A DNA stretch of 64,000 bases from Microcaldota archaeon (GTDB taxonomy: Archaea > Micrarchaeota > Micrarchaeia > Micrarchaeales > Micrarchaeaceae): assembly GCA_021787495.1 (NCBI GenBank), contig JAJYLX010000003.1:58058-122057 (forward strand). The letters are read 5' to 3'. A program made the translations under genes and the position numbers. Positions 23,934-31,790 of the stretch are shown in pieces. Position 1 is the stretch's first letter. Every line of letters starts with the position of its first letter. The notes beneath the pieces are model-generated. The model was not told where the DNA came from, did not search any database, and saw only the letters and a list, made by a program, of their open reading frames with translations.

Positions 23934-24446
23934 ATGGTCTTTCAAATACCGGCATTATGGGGTGGTTTTGCGGAAACCGAAACATATGACACAGTTTGGC
24001 TGGTGTGGCAGAAAGAGAAGCAAACAACCAAACTACAGCAGATTCCCAAAACATTTTACAAAGATGTTTTTGATTACCTCGACAAGACAAACAAACCAAC
24101 AGACACAGAAAGCACAACCAAAGAAAACACCAAAAGACTCCTTAACAACATATACGAGAGGAGAAAGCAAAAAATACTGGCATACTTGGCATACAACCAA
24201 CAACCGCCACAACCAATGCCCCCAGAAGAAGAAAGATTCTACACGAACCTCTATGCCACAATAAAGAACGACAGGCTCGGAGACAAGTCTGTGTTGGGTG
24301 CATTAACCGCCCTTCACGACACACCAAAGATAATTTTGCCATCTGGTGTGGAAGTTGGCCCGCTCATGAAGGACCAGACTGTGTTGATAGACAGCACACA
24401 AGATACGGAATTCCTCCTATCAAACAACCTCTGTAGGACTGGGTAG
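23934..24446 (+). CDS. gins51: GINS complex subunit Gins51
   Basis: A 170-residue protein: LQQIPKTFYKDVFDYLDK (about 35-52) followed by TKRLLNNIYERRKQKILAY is the helical A domain of archaeal Gins51/Sld5, and the end (LPSGVEVGPLMKDQTVLID) resembles the small B domain. GINS links MCM helicase to primase and polymerase. The DNA is distinctly more A-rich than its neighbours, with many AAA/ACA codons. The segment YDTVWLVWQKEKQ looks like the normal N-terminus, so the 17 residues before it may not be translated, but no start codon lies between. Confidence 0.75.
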   Translation: MVFQIPALWGGFAETETYDTVWLVWQKEKQTTKLQQIPKTFYKDVFDYLDKTNKPTDTESTTKENTKRLLNNIYERRKQKILAYLAYNQQPPQPMPPEEERFYTNLYATIKNDRLGDKSVLGALTALHDTPKIILPSGVEVGPLMKDQTVLIDSTQDTEFLLSNNLCRTG

Positions 24447-24531
24447 CCAACAATATCTACCAACTAATAAATAACTCTGCGTGCATAATAATACCACAGC
24501 AACACACAGATAATAACAGCGAGATGGTCTA

Positions 24532-24819
24532 ATGAAGGTACCAAAAGAGATAAACGCATATTGCCCAAAATGCAACAAACACACACCCCACACGATAAAA
24601 CTCTATTCCAAAGGTCCCGGGTTCGGCATAGGCCAGAATCTGGGCAACAGGAGAAGGCTGAGAAAGCTTAAAGGATATCACGGCAAGGTCAAAGGACAGG
24701 CAACCAAGAAGAAAATATCTACCAAGCAGAAGACGCTGTTGAAGTGCAAGCAGTGCGGCTATATGGTGGAGAGGGTCTTCGGCACAAGGACAAAGAAGAA
24801 GCTAGAGATAGCTTCATGA
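24532..24819 (+). CDS. rpl44e: Ribosomal protein eL42 (L44e)
   Basis: A 95-residue zinc protein: YCPKCNKHTPH and LKCKQCGYMVERVF supply four cysteines, with the E-site loop between (NRRRLRKLKGYHGKVKG). The usual archaeal order eL42-eS27-aIF2-alpha-Nop10-PAC2 is kept except that eS27 and Nop10 are missing from this locus. Confidence 0.96.
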   Translation: MKVPKEINAYCPKCNKHTPHTIKLYSKGPGFGIGQNLGNRRRLRKLKGYHGKVKGQATKKKISTKQKTLLKCKQCGYMVERVFGTRTKKKLEIAS

Positions 24820-24829
24820 AGTGTTTTTG

Positions 24830-25630
24830 ATGGAGAACAGCAGGACGCCAGGTGTCGGAGAGATGGTGATAGCACGCATAGACAAGGTCATGCAATTCAG
24901 CGCGCATTGCAAGCTTATAGAGTATGGTGACATCGATGCGTTCCTGCCGATTAGGGAGGTGTCGTCCGGGTGGATAAAAAACATACATGAATACATACAC
25001 ACCGGGCAGGTGGTAGTCTGCAAGGTCATCTTCATAGACAGCGATAAAGGCACCATTGACGTATCTATAAAGAAGGTCAACCAGAATAACGCAAAAGAAA
25101 AACTCAACACATACAACCTGGAGAAAAGGCTCGCCTCGCTCTTTCAGCAGTCGATGAAAGAAGCAAAGGTGAGCCCAAAAGAACAGCGTGATGCATATGT
25201 GTCATACGTGCTGACATCATTCGGCAGTTTTACAAGTTTCATGAAGGGTGCAGCAGACAACACAACAGACTTCGAGAATGCCAAGCTGCCAAAGAAGTTG
25301 AAAGACTCCCTTAGGCGGTTGATAGAGGCGAGCAAGAGCGTCTCGGAGCACAAAGTCACCTACCTGCTCAACATATCAACGTTCGACACACAAAATGGTA
25401 TCACACAGATAAGAGACATGCTTTCAGACATAGAAAAAGCCTCTGTAGAAGTCGAATATATAGGAGCGCCAAGGTATAAGTTGGTTGCGGCAGGCCCAGA
25501 TTATCCTACCGCTGAATCACGGATTGAGGCAGCCAAAGCAATAATCAAGCAGAAGCTGAAGGACGGCAGGTTCTCAATCGAGAAGGAGAAGGTAAGGAAA
25601 GAGAAGGTCGACATAATAAACAGGCTTTGA
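24830..25630 (+). CDS. eif2a: Translation initiation factor 2, alpha subunit
   Basis: A protein of 266 residues. The S1 OB-fold (VIARIDKVMQFSAHCKLIEY to VSIKKVN, about 15-85) is followed by the helical and alpha/beta domains ending SIEKEKVRKEKVDIINRL, as in aIF2-alpha, which binds aIF2-gamma and initiator tRNA. ATG 24830 has GAAGTG 6 bases upstream; GTG 24821 is possible. It lies one base before the PAC2-family gene. Confidence 0.92.
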   Translation: MENSRTPGVGEMVIARIDKVMQFSAHCKLIEYGDIDAFLPIREVSSGWIKNIHEYIHTGQVVVCKVIFIDSDKGTIDVSIKKVNQNNAKEKLNTYNLEKRLASLFQQSMKEAKVSPKEQRDAYVSYVLTSFGSFTSFMKGAADNTTDFENAKLPKKLKDSLRRLIEASKSVSEHKVTYLLNISTFDTQNGITQIRDMLSDIEKASVEVEYIGAPRYKLVAAGPDYPTAESRIEAAKAIIKQKLKDGRFSIEKEKVRKEKVDIINRL

Positions 25631-25631
25631 C

Positions 25632-26384
25632 ATGGAGACGATGATAAGGTTGAAGAAGAGCGCGAAGGTTTCACGGCCGGTGATGATAGTCGGACTACCA
25701 GGCATCGGCGGCGTAGGTCGCATGGTGGTAGAGCAGATACGCAAAGAATACAATGCAAAGCGCATAGCTACTATATACTCCCCCTACTTCCCCAGCCACG
25801 TCATAATGACAAAATCGGGCGGGATAAGGCTCGTCAGCAACGGGCTCTATAAGATAAAGCGGAATGGCAATGATATCCTTTTGCTCACAGGCGACATCCA
25901 ACCACCGTCTACAGAAGGGCAGTTCAGGGTCAATTCAGACATAATCAACTTCTTCAAGAACAACCTAAATGGCGCCTTCATCTACACCATAGGGGGGTAT
26001 GTATCGCACGATCCTGCCAAAAACAAGCCCAGGGTCTTCGCCAACGCGACCAGCAAGGACATCATAAAGCGCTTTTCCAAGTATGGCCTAGTTTTCGGCA
26101 AGTCTAGGGGTACGATATGGGGCGCGGCCGGCATGCTTCTCGCATTCGCAAAGATGGGAAAAATGGATGGGATTTGCCTCCTCGGCGAGACGAGTCTGAC
26201 GGACTTCGACGCTACCGCAGCCAAGGCCGTGCTCGAGGTGCTGTCGAAAATCATGCATCTCGAGGTGAAGACCGAAGGCCTGGACCATCTGATAGACGAG
26301 GCCGCTAAGGTTGAGAAGGAACTAGCCCAGCAGATGTCAGCGCAGGAGGCGGACAAGGACAGGAAGCTGTCATACATAAGGTGA
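25632..26384 (+). CDS. PAC2-family proteasome-assembly chaperone homologue
   Basis: A 250-residue protein starting METMIRLKKS. VMIVGLPGIGGVGRMVVEQI (about 18-37), VLLL-type core strands, and GTIWGAAGMLLAFAKMGKMD fit the PAC2 family; the archaeal members include the assembly chaperone PbaB. The C-terminal 30 residues are a charged helix. Conserved neighbourhood with aIF2-alpha supports the call. Confidence 0.85.
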   Translation: METMIRLKKSAKVSRPVMIVGLPGIGGVGRMVVEQIRKEYNAKRIATIYSPYFPSHVIMTKSGGIRLVSNGLYKIKRNGNDILLLTGDIQPPSTEGQFRVNSDIINFFKNNLNGAFIYTIGGYVSHDPAKNKPRVFANATSKDIIKRFSKYGLVFGKSRGTIWGAAGMLLAFAKMGKMDGICLLGETSLTDFDATAAKAVLEVLSKIMHLEVKTEGLDHLIDEAAKVEKELAQQMSAQEADKDRKLSYIR

Positions 26385-26445
26385 GCCTCGGTTCCGGCAG
26401 CAACAAATATTAATGGCCGCAAGATATATCATATTCGTGTTCGGC

Positions 26446-26518
26446 GCGCCAATAGTCTAGCCTGGTAGGACCTCAGCTTCCCAAGCTGATAGCTCGGGTT
26501 CAAATCCCGGTTGGCGCA
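26446..26518 (+). tRNA. tRNA-Gly(CCC)
   Basis: Acceptor GCGCCAA/TTGGCGC, D-stem GTC/GAC, anticodon arm TCAGC-TTCCCAA-GCTGA (anticodon CCC), T-loop TTCAAAT, discriminator A, CCA not encoded. TATA-like AT-rich sequence lies 25-40 bases upstream. Confidence 0.95.
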
Positions 26519-26605
26519 TACTTTTCGACAAATCCAGCAACGTCAATAAACAAGCCCCAGTGTAATCTATATATATCACGTTCGCAGCGTCTTTACCCGG
26601 ACGGG

Positions 26606-27070
26606 ATGGCCACAATCGGCCGTGACGATGATGATATGTGGAAAGTACACAAGGAGCAGGATACCAGGGCGCTGATAACCTCTATATATCGGCGCGAAGA
26701 GACCGAACCAGCAGCCAAGGCACACGCAGACAAGGAGATGAACAAGGCCGGCGCAAAGGCCGTCTCCAGCGCGTTCCTTGCCGGCATGGCAAGCATGTAC
26801 CTCATCTGGCAGACTATGGTCCCAAACGCCCTCCAAGCCATGCATGTGACTGGAAGAAACCTCGACCACGAGACGATCGGGGAGACGATAGCCGCAACGA
26901 TACTCACCATGGTCGCCGCGAGCAAGTTCTTCGACGGGTTCTTCCAGAAGAGGCTGCTCAGGAGGGAGGCAACCAAGCAGTTCCTGAAGGACCAGGACGA
27001 AAAGGCGCAGGCCGCACCGTTCGTCAAGAGCCAGAAGATAAACTGGGACCTGGTCTCGAACAGGAACTGA
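26606..27070 (+). CDS. Unknown protein with one or two membrane helices
   Basis: A 154-residue protein. The N-terminal 50 residues are charged; AVSSAFLAGMASMYLIWQTMV and TIAATILTMVAASKFFDGFF (about 50-70 and 94-113) could span or associate with the membrane; the C-terminus is charged (RREATKQFLKDQDEKAQ). A TATA box (TATATATC, near 26565-26573) precedes it. No family recognised. Confidence 0.7.
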   Translation: MATIGRDDDDMWKVHKEQDTRALITSIYRREETEPAAKAHADKEMNKAGAKAVSSAFLAGMASMYLIWQTMVPNALQAMHVTGRNLDHETIGETIAATILTMVAASKFFDGFFQKRLLRREATKQFLKDQDEKAQAAPFVKSQKINWDLVSNRN

Positions 27071-27125
27071 ATGCCGGTAACGTGGTCTTTTATTGCTTGG
27101 GTTCACATTTGATTAAGGTGCTTAT

Positions 27126-27554
27126 ATGGCAACGCAACAGCAGAGTGCGGTCAACGCCGCGATGCTCGGCAGTATAAAGACCGAGATACTGATAGCCTTC
27201 GTCTTCTCACTACTTGCGATGATAGTCGAGGCGATAATGGCAGCGGTGTACGGCGGGATAGCGTTATTCCTGACCCCGATTGCAGTCGCCCCGATGGTGG
27301 CCGGGTCGGCAGCTGGATTCACATTTCTCTCGCTCTTCGGAATAATCTCAATGGTAATGGTGGTGATGTTCGTGCTTTCCTTACTCTCTTTCCTACACAT
27401 CAACAGGATGAGGAACGCCGCGGACGCAGGGGATGTCACGACGCTCAAGGCGCTGAACTCCGTCGGATGGGCGATAATAGCGTTGATTTTCAACGGCATG
27501 ATAGCCGGGATACTGCTGCTCGTCGCCCACGGGTCGATAACTGGCCTTAAATGA
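27126..27554 (+). CDS. Unknown membrane protein, 3-4 helices
   Basis: A 142-residue hydrophobic protein: helices at about 20-50 (LIAFVFSLLAMIVEAIM), 55-88 (FLSLFGIISMVMVVMFVLS) and 112-135 (WAIIALIFNGMIAGILLLV), with a short charged loop HINRMRNAADAGD. AAGGTG is 4 bases before the ATG. DUF973-like proteins of archaea have similar layout, but I cannot confirm membership. Confidence 0.7.
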   Translation: MATQQQSAVNAAMLGSIKTEILIAFVFSLLAMIVEAIMAAVYGGIALFLTPIAVAPMVAGSAAGFTFLSLFGIISMVMVVMFVLSLLSFLHINRMRNAADAGDVTTLKALNSVGWAIIALIFNGMIAGILLLVAHGSITGLK

Positions 27555-27561
27555 GCCAGGC

Positions 27562-28137
27562 CTATTTGACGTCGAAATAGCCGTTCTCCCTAATGTACCT
27601 CACGTGCTCCTCGAAAATCTCCCGCAGTTCAGGGAAGCCCCTGAAGCACTTTTCCTTATTCTCCCTTAGGAAACCCTCGGTCCACCCCTTCCAGTCACGC
27701 TTGTAGTCCAGCTCGTGTATCTCAGCGTCTAGCTGCTCCACCGCCCTGGCCAGCCTGGCCTCTCGCGTCTTCTGCGACTCGAACTCGATGTATAGGTCAT
27801 TGTACCTCACGGCGAGCCGACTAGGCAGCTCCGTCAGCAGCCTCTTAAACGCGGCGTTCTCCCGCTCACCCTTTCCCGACCTGTCCACACCGGGCCGCAG
27901 TGGCGTGTCATCGGCATGCACCTCTACGAGGTCATGGTAGAGGACGAGCTCGAAGACCCTCTCCTTATCGACTTTGAAATCATACCTGTCCAGCAGGAAG
28001 TCTGCCAAGACAAGGCTGCTGAACGTATGCTCTGCGGTGCTCTCTTTCCTGTCGCCCACGGAATTGTGCCTGTAGATGCGCTTAAGCCCGTATATGACGC
28101 GCAGCGCATCAATCTCACCATAGGCAGCGGACGCCAT
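27562..28137 (-). CDS. HD-domain hydrolase (HDDC2/YfbR type)
   Basis: A 191-residue protein starting MASAAYGEIDALRVI. RHNSVGDRKESTAEHTFSS supplies the first HD-family His, LYHDLVEVHADD the HD pair and E, and ARAVEQLDAE the last Asp. This is the pattern of 5'-deoxynucleotidase-like HD hydrolases. Its ATG follows the DUF92 gene stop by one base. Confidence 0.88.
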   Translation of the reverse strand: MASAAYGEIDALRVIYGLKRIYRHNSVGDRKESTAEHTFSSLVLADFLLDRYDFKVDKERVFELVLYHDLVEVHADDTPLRPGVDRSGKGERENAAFKRLLTELPSRLAVRYNDLYIEFESQKTREARLARAVEQLDAEIHELDYKRDWKGWTEGFLRENKEKCFRGFPELREIFEEHVRYIRENGYFDVK

Positions 28138-28138
28138 G

Positions 28139-28846
28139 TCACACCACCAGCACAATCGCGATCGCGGTCAGTCCAGCAGCCACGCTGCATATGAGGTTGG
28201 ACGTGTGCTTGTTGCCGAGGCCCCTCTCCTCGAAGTGTCCGGCAACGCTGTCTATCACGCTGCCGATGAACCCCGAAAGCACGACAACGGCCAGAAGCCC
28301 GGCGCCGCCGATTCCACCACCCACGACACTGAACGCTTCTGCAAGCGGGAACGCCCAGCCGGCCACGAGCGCCGCCCCGACCACCGACATGGCAAGGCCA
28401 AAGAGTGTGACCGCGCCGCTCCTCCCCTTCTTTGTCGGCTTCAATGTTAGGATCTCCTTCGGGATCCCATCAAGGACGCCGAGCTCGCTCGCGAACTTGT
28501 CCGCGGTTATCCCCGCCACCGCGCCGATGAAGCCCACGATACCAGCCAATTCCAATAGGTTGTTGGAAAACACCGCTCCGAAATAGAGGACAAAAGCGAA
28601 GGCCAGCGGGGCGATGCCGTTGGCGGCGACGTTCATGATGCCCCTCCTCTTCTCGGTCAGCCCCCGCCGTTCCTTGTAATCAATCCTGATCAACGTCACC
28701 ACATACGAGAATACCAGGAAGTAGAGCATCACTGCCACCAGGAGCCAGCCAAAGCTGCCTCCGAGCAGAAACAGCACGGCCCCGAGGGCCACGGCCCCGG
28801 CGATTCCTTTCTTGTCGAGTGTCAGCATTGTCATATAGCATTCCAT
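28139..28846 (-). CDS. DUF92-family membrane protein (phytyl-phosphate-kinase-like)
   Basis: A 235-residue protein with about six membrane helices. GITADKFASELGVLDG and then ILTLKPTKKGRSGAVTLFG (about 113-152) are the conserved DUF92 motifs; plant VTE6 of this family is a CTP-dependent phytyl-phosphate kinase, so a polyprenyl-phosphate kinase role is plausible. Starts at 28846, 28834 or 28828 are all in frame. Confidence 0.8.
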   Translation of the reverse strand: MECYMTMLTLDKKGIAGAVALGAVLFLLGGSFGWLLVAVMLYFLVFSYVVTLIRIDYKERRGLTEKRRGIMNVAANGIAPLAFAFVLYFGAVFSNNLLELAGIVGFIGAVAGITADKFASELGVLDGIPKEILTLKPTKKGRSGAVTLFGLAMSVVGAALVAGWAFPLAEAFSVVGGGIGGAGLLAVVVLSGFIGSVIDSVAGHFEERGLGNKHTSNLICSVAAGLTAIAIVLVV

Positions 28847-28920
28847 AATTATGATAATATTCCGCTATTTCGAAAGTGTTTTAAACCTGCTTTTTTATAA
28901 TATCTTTGGGTTCTCTACTG

Positions 28921-28988
28921 AAGGAAGGTCGTAAAGAACTGGTCGCCTTGCCAGCGTGCTTCGGCACGCTGGCACTATTCCTTTTTGC
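28921..28988 (+). ncRNA. Candidate structured small RNA
   Basis: The gap between the DUF92 gene and radA holds a TATA box (TTTTATAATA, 28893-28902), a perfect 10-bp hairpin with a UUCG tetraloop (28950-28973) and a run of five T. The first bases after the expected transcription start, AAGGAA, can pair with TTCCTT just before the T-run, closing the molecule into one 68-base domain. There is no open frame. I cannot match it to a known class; a terminator alone would not explain the 5' pairing. Confidence 0.5.
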
Positions 28989-29080
28989 CTCGTCTTGCGA
29001 GCTCTGAATATTTCCTGAAGGAACCATTTTATATATTCACATAGAGTATATTAAGACTAACGCTTTTCGGGGGCCCTATC

Positions 29081-30031
29081 ATGGCGAAGGAGAAGAAAAT
29101 CCTGGAGATTGAGGACCTTCCCGGCATAGGGGAGGTCAGCGCGGCGAAGCTCAAGGCTGCCGGGATAGACTCTCTTGACAAGATCGCCACGATGCCGTAT
29201 GCGGAACTGGCAGAGACCGCCGGCATAACGCCAGACGCGGCGAAGAAGGCCGTGCAGGCGGCGCAGGAATCCACGACTATAAACTATGAGACCGGCAGCG
29301 CGGTCTTCGAGCGCAGGATGACGATCGACAAGGTCAGCACCGGGTCGGCTGACCTGAATGAGATGATCGGCGGCGGCGTGGAGGCCGGCGCCATAACAGA
29401 GGCGTACGGGAAGTTTGCTAGCGGTAAGACGCAGCTCGGCTTCCAGCTCTGCGTCAATGCGCAAAGGCCCAAATCAGAGGGCGGCATGGATGGATCGGTG
29501 CTCTTCATAGACACCGAGGCGACATTCAGGCCGGAGCGCATCAAGGAGATAGCCAAGGCTGCTGGGATGGACCCGGAGAAGGTGCTGGACAGCATATACT
29601 ATGTGAGGGCGCAGAACACCGACCAGCAGATTCTCACGATTGAGAGAGCGGACAAGCTCATCGAGGAGAAGGGAATCAAGCTGATAGTCGTGGACTCAAT
29701 GATGGCCTTGTTCCGCGCCGAGTTCGTAGGGAGGGGCGCGCTCGGTGAGCGGCAGGGCAAGCTCAACATGCACATCCATAAATTGCAGAGCCTTGCGGAA
29801 AAGCACAACCTGGCTGTCTACCTAACAAACCAGGTCATGGACAACCCAGGCATACTCTTCGGCGACCCGACCACCCCGATAGGCGGCAACATAATGGCGC
29901 ACGCGGCTACGACAAGGCTCTATATGCGCAAGAGCAAGGAGGAGAAGCGCATAGTGAGGCTGATAGACTCGCCGAGCATGCCGGAAGGGGAGTGCGTCAT
30001 CAAGATAACCAGGGACGGCATAAAGGGCTGA
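29081..30031 (+). CDS. radA: DNA recombinase RadA
   Basis: A 316-residue RecA/Rad51-family strand-exchange protein. Helix-hairpin-helix DLPGIGEVSAAKLKAAGI at the N-terminus, Walker A GKFASGKTQ with Lys116, Walker B LIVVDSMMALFR, and the loops NQVMDNPG and GGNIMAHAATTRL. Walker A has GKFASGKT rather than the commoner GEFGSGKT; the P-loop lysine and threonine are intact. Confidence 0.96.
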   Translation: MAKEKKILEIEDLPGIGEVSAAKLKAAGIDSLDKIATMPYAELAETAGITPDAAKKAVQAAQESTTINYETGSAVFERRMTIDKVSTGSADLNEMIGGGVEAGAITEAYGKFASGKTQLGFQLCVNAQRPKSEGGMDGSVLFIDTEATFRPERIKEIAKAAGMDPEKVLDSIYYVRAQNTDQQILTIERADKLIEEKGIKLIVVDSMMALFRAEFVGRGALGERQGKLNMHIHKLQSLAEKHNLAVYLTNQVMDNPGILFGDPTTPIGGNIMAHAATTRLYMRKSKEEKRIVRLIDSPSMPEGECVIKITRDGIKG

Positions 30032-30041
30032 AAGTGATACA

Positions 30042-31211
30042 TTGCCCCTGCTCATTAGGTTAGACCCTAAGAAGAGGTCGCTATACTCCGAGGACCAGTC
30101 TACGATAGACGTGCTCCTGAACGGTTACATAGGGCAGAGGGAACACGGGAAGCTGGTCCTCTCGCCGGAGGAGGCGCTTTATCTCATGGACGTGCGAAAG
30201 GCCGGATGCGCGTCGGAGGACGGCAAGGCCCTGTCATTCAACGACGTCGCCCAGCTCTTCAGCAGCGACAGGAAGTTCATGGCCCGGTACTTCACCTACA
30301 AGGACTGGAGGGACCGCGGGCTGATAGTGAAGCCGGTGGGGGCGCAGCCCGGCCAGAAGGCCGCCCAGCGGCCTCCGGTGAGGAAATACCCATCAGGGCA
30401 GCTCAGGCTTGGGCAGGTCCGGTTGGAAGGTACGTTCTTCCCGGACGATATGGTGACTGTGGTTCATGATGGGGAGCACGCGAAGCGGATTTACGAGCAG
30501 CACTGGTTCGGGCAGTACGGCACGTACAAGGCCAGCGACCACGGGTCCCTCAACAAGCTCGACATCTATGAGACCGTCTTCCTGATGGACAGGGGAGTGC
30601 TCTCCGTATCCGGATGCACACGCGCCGAGATATCTGCCATCGCCTCGAAGAGGCGGTCAGACTTCCAGAAGCTCTACTCTGTGTATGCGGACTGGAGGTC
30701 CAACGGCTACGTAGTCAAGACCGGATTCAAGTTCGGGACGCACTTCAGGATCTACTTCCCAGGCGCCAAGCCGAAGAGCGGCGACGATGCGTGGGCACAC
30801 TCCAAGCACGTGGTGCACGTCTTCCCGAGGGACGTGAAGCTGCTGATATCCGAATGGGCAAGGGCGATACGCGTCGCGCACTCGGTGCGGAAGACCTTCA
30901 TCCTCGCCATACCTGGGAAGAGCAGGAAAAAGAAGCTCAGCACGGACTTCATGCTCTACTACAGGAAGGGCGGCGAGACCGAGAACCCGAGGACCGACGC
31001 ACCGCGCTATGCGATGCTCTCGCTATCAGAGGACGAATACCTGGGAGGGGCGGAGCTGTCCGCCATAATCAGCGAGGCGAAGGAGAGAAGGTGCGAGCTC
31101 GTGATTGCCATCGCGGACCGCGAAACCTCGGTCACCTACTACAAGGTCGGGAGGATAGAGCTCGCGAAGAGCCCCTACGAGTACTACGAAATAGACTGGA
31201 TGCAGCCTTGA
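30042..31211 (+). CDS. endA: tRNA-splicing endonuclease, three-unit epsilon type
   Basis: A 389-residue fused endonuclease. The catalytic unit near the C-terminal half has GFKFGTHFRIYFPG, AHSKHVVHVF (His) and SVRKTFILAI (Lys), the Tyr/His/Lys triad region; a first unit (HGKLVLSPEEALYLMDVRKAG, KDWRDRGLIVKP) and a last structural unit (YAMLSLSEDEYLGGAEL) flank it. This layout is the epsilon-2 enzyme of ARMAN archaea, which cuts non-canonical bulge-helix-bulge motifs. The start is TTG 30042 with AAGTGAT just upstream. An intron-bearing tRNA lies at 34765-34888. Confidence 0.88.
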   Translation: MPLLIRLDPKKRSLYSEDQSTIDVLLNGYIGQREHGKLVLSPEEALYLMDVRKAGCASEDGKALSFNDVAQLFSSDRKFMARYFTYKDWRDRGLIVKPVGAQPGQKAAQRPPVRKYPSGQLRLGQVRLEGTFFPDDMVTVVHDGEHAKRIYEQHWFGQYGTYKASDHGSLNKLDIYETVFLMDRGVLSVSGCTRAEISAIASKRRSDFQKLYSVYADWRSNGYVVKTGFKFGTHFRIYFPGAKPKSGDDAWAHSKHVVHVFPRDVKLLISEWARAIRVAHSVRKTFILAIPGKSRKKKLSTDFMLYYRKGGETENPRTDAPRYAMLSLSEDEYLGGAELSAIISEAKERRCELVIAIADRETSVTYYKVGRIELAKSPYEYYEIDWMQP

Positions 31212-31213
31212 AA

Positions 31214-31287
31214 CGGGCTCGGTGGGATTCGGACCCACGACCTACTGGTTAAGAGCCAGCCGCTCTACCAAGCTGAGCTACGAGCCC
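31214..31287 (-). tRNA. tRNA-Lys(CTT)
   Basis: Acceptor GGGCTCG/CGAGCCC, D-stem GCTC/GAGC, anticodon arm GCTGG-CTCTTAA-CCAGT (anticodon CTT), T-arm GTGGG-TCCGAAT-CCCAC, discriminator G. The T-loop has C where nearly every tRNA has U55. Confidence 0.93.
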
Positions 31288-31358
31288 AAGGATTCAGAAT
31301 TGATTGCACTTTCATGAATAAAAAGCCATACGTCGATTCATAACAAAGCGGTGGTGCC

Positions 31359-31784
31359 GTGAAATGTCTCTCGATAAGGCAGCCGTACGCGGAGCTGATA
31401 CTGCTGGGCAGGAAGACGGTGGAGCTCAGGACGTGGAACACAAGGTTCCGCGGGAGGTTCCTCATCCACGCGCCCGCCACCGTCGAAAAGGAGGCCTGCG
31501 CGAGGTTCGGGCTGGATCCCGATGCGCTGCCGCGCATGGCCGTCGTCGGCTCCGCGGTGCTCAGCGGTGTCGTGAAATATTCGAGCAGGGAGGAGCTGAT
31601 GCGCGATTCGGCGAAGCACCTCGCGTCCGGCAAGTACCTCGATGACACCTACGGGTTCGTCCTGAAGGACGTATCCAGGATAAGGCCATTCGGCATGCCC
31701 GGCAGGCTCGGCTTCTTCGAGGTGCCGCTTCCTGAAGGGCTTGCGAGCAGGCTCGGCCTCGAAGGCCAGTCAAGGCTGCCGTAA
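31359..31784 (+). CDS. ASCH-domain protein
   Basis: A 141-residue protein starting GTG, with GGTG 5 bases upstream. CLSIRQPYAELILLGRKTVELRTWNTRFRG is the ASCH signature (split here over two strands), followed by FLIHAP. ASCH domains bind RNA or nucleic-acid bases and some are ribonucleases or deacetylases. It lies beside tRNA-Lys but in the opposite direction. Confidence 0.88.
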   Translation: MKCLSIRQPYAELILLGRKTVELRTWNTRFRGRFLIHAPATVEKEACARFGLDPDALPRMAVVGSAVLSGVVKYSSREELMRDSAKHLASGKYLDDTYGFVLKDVSRIRPFGMPGRLGFFEVPLPEGLASRLGLEGQSRLP

Positions 31785-31790
31785 TCCGCG

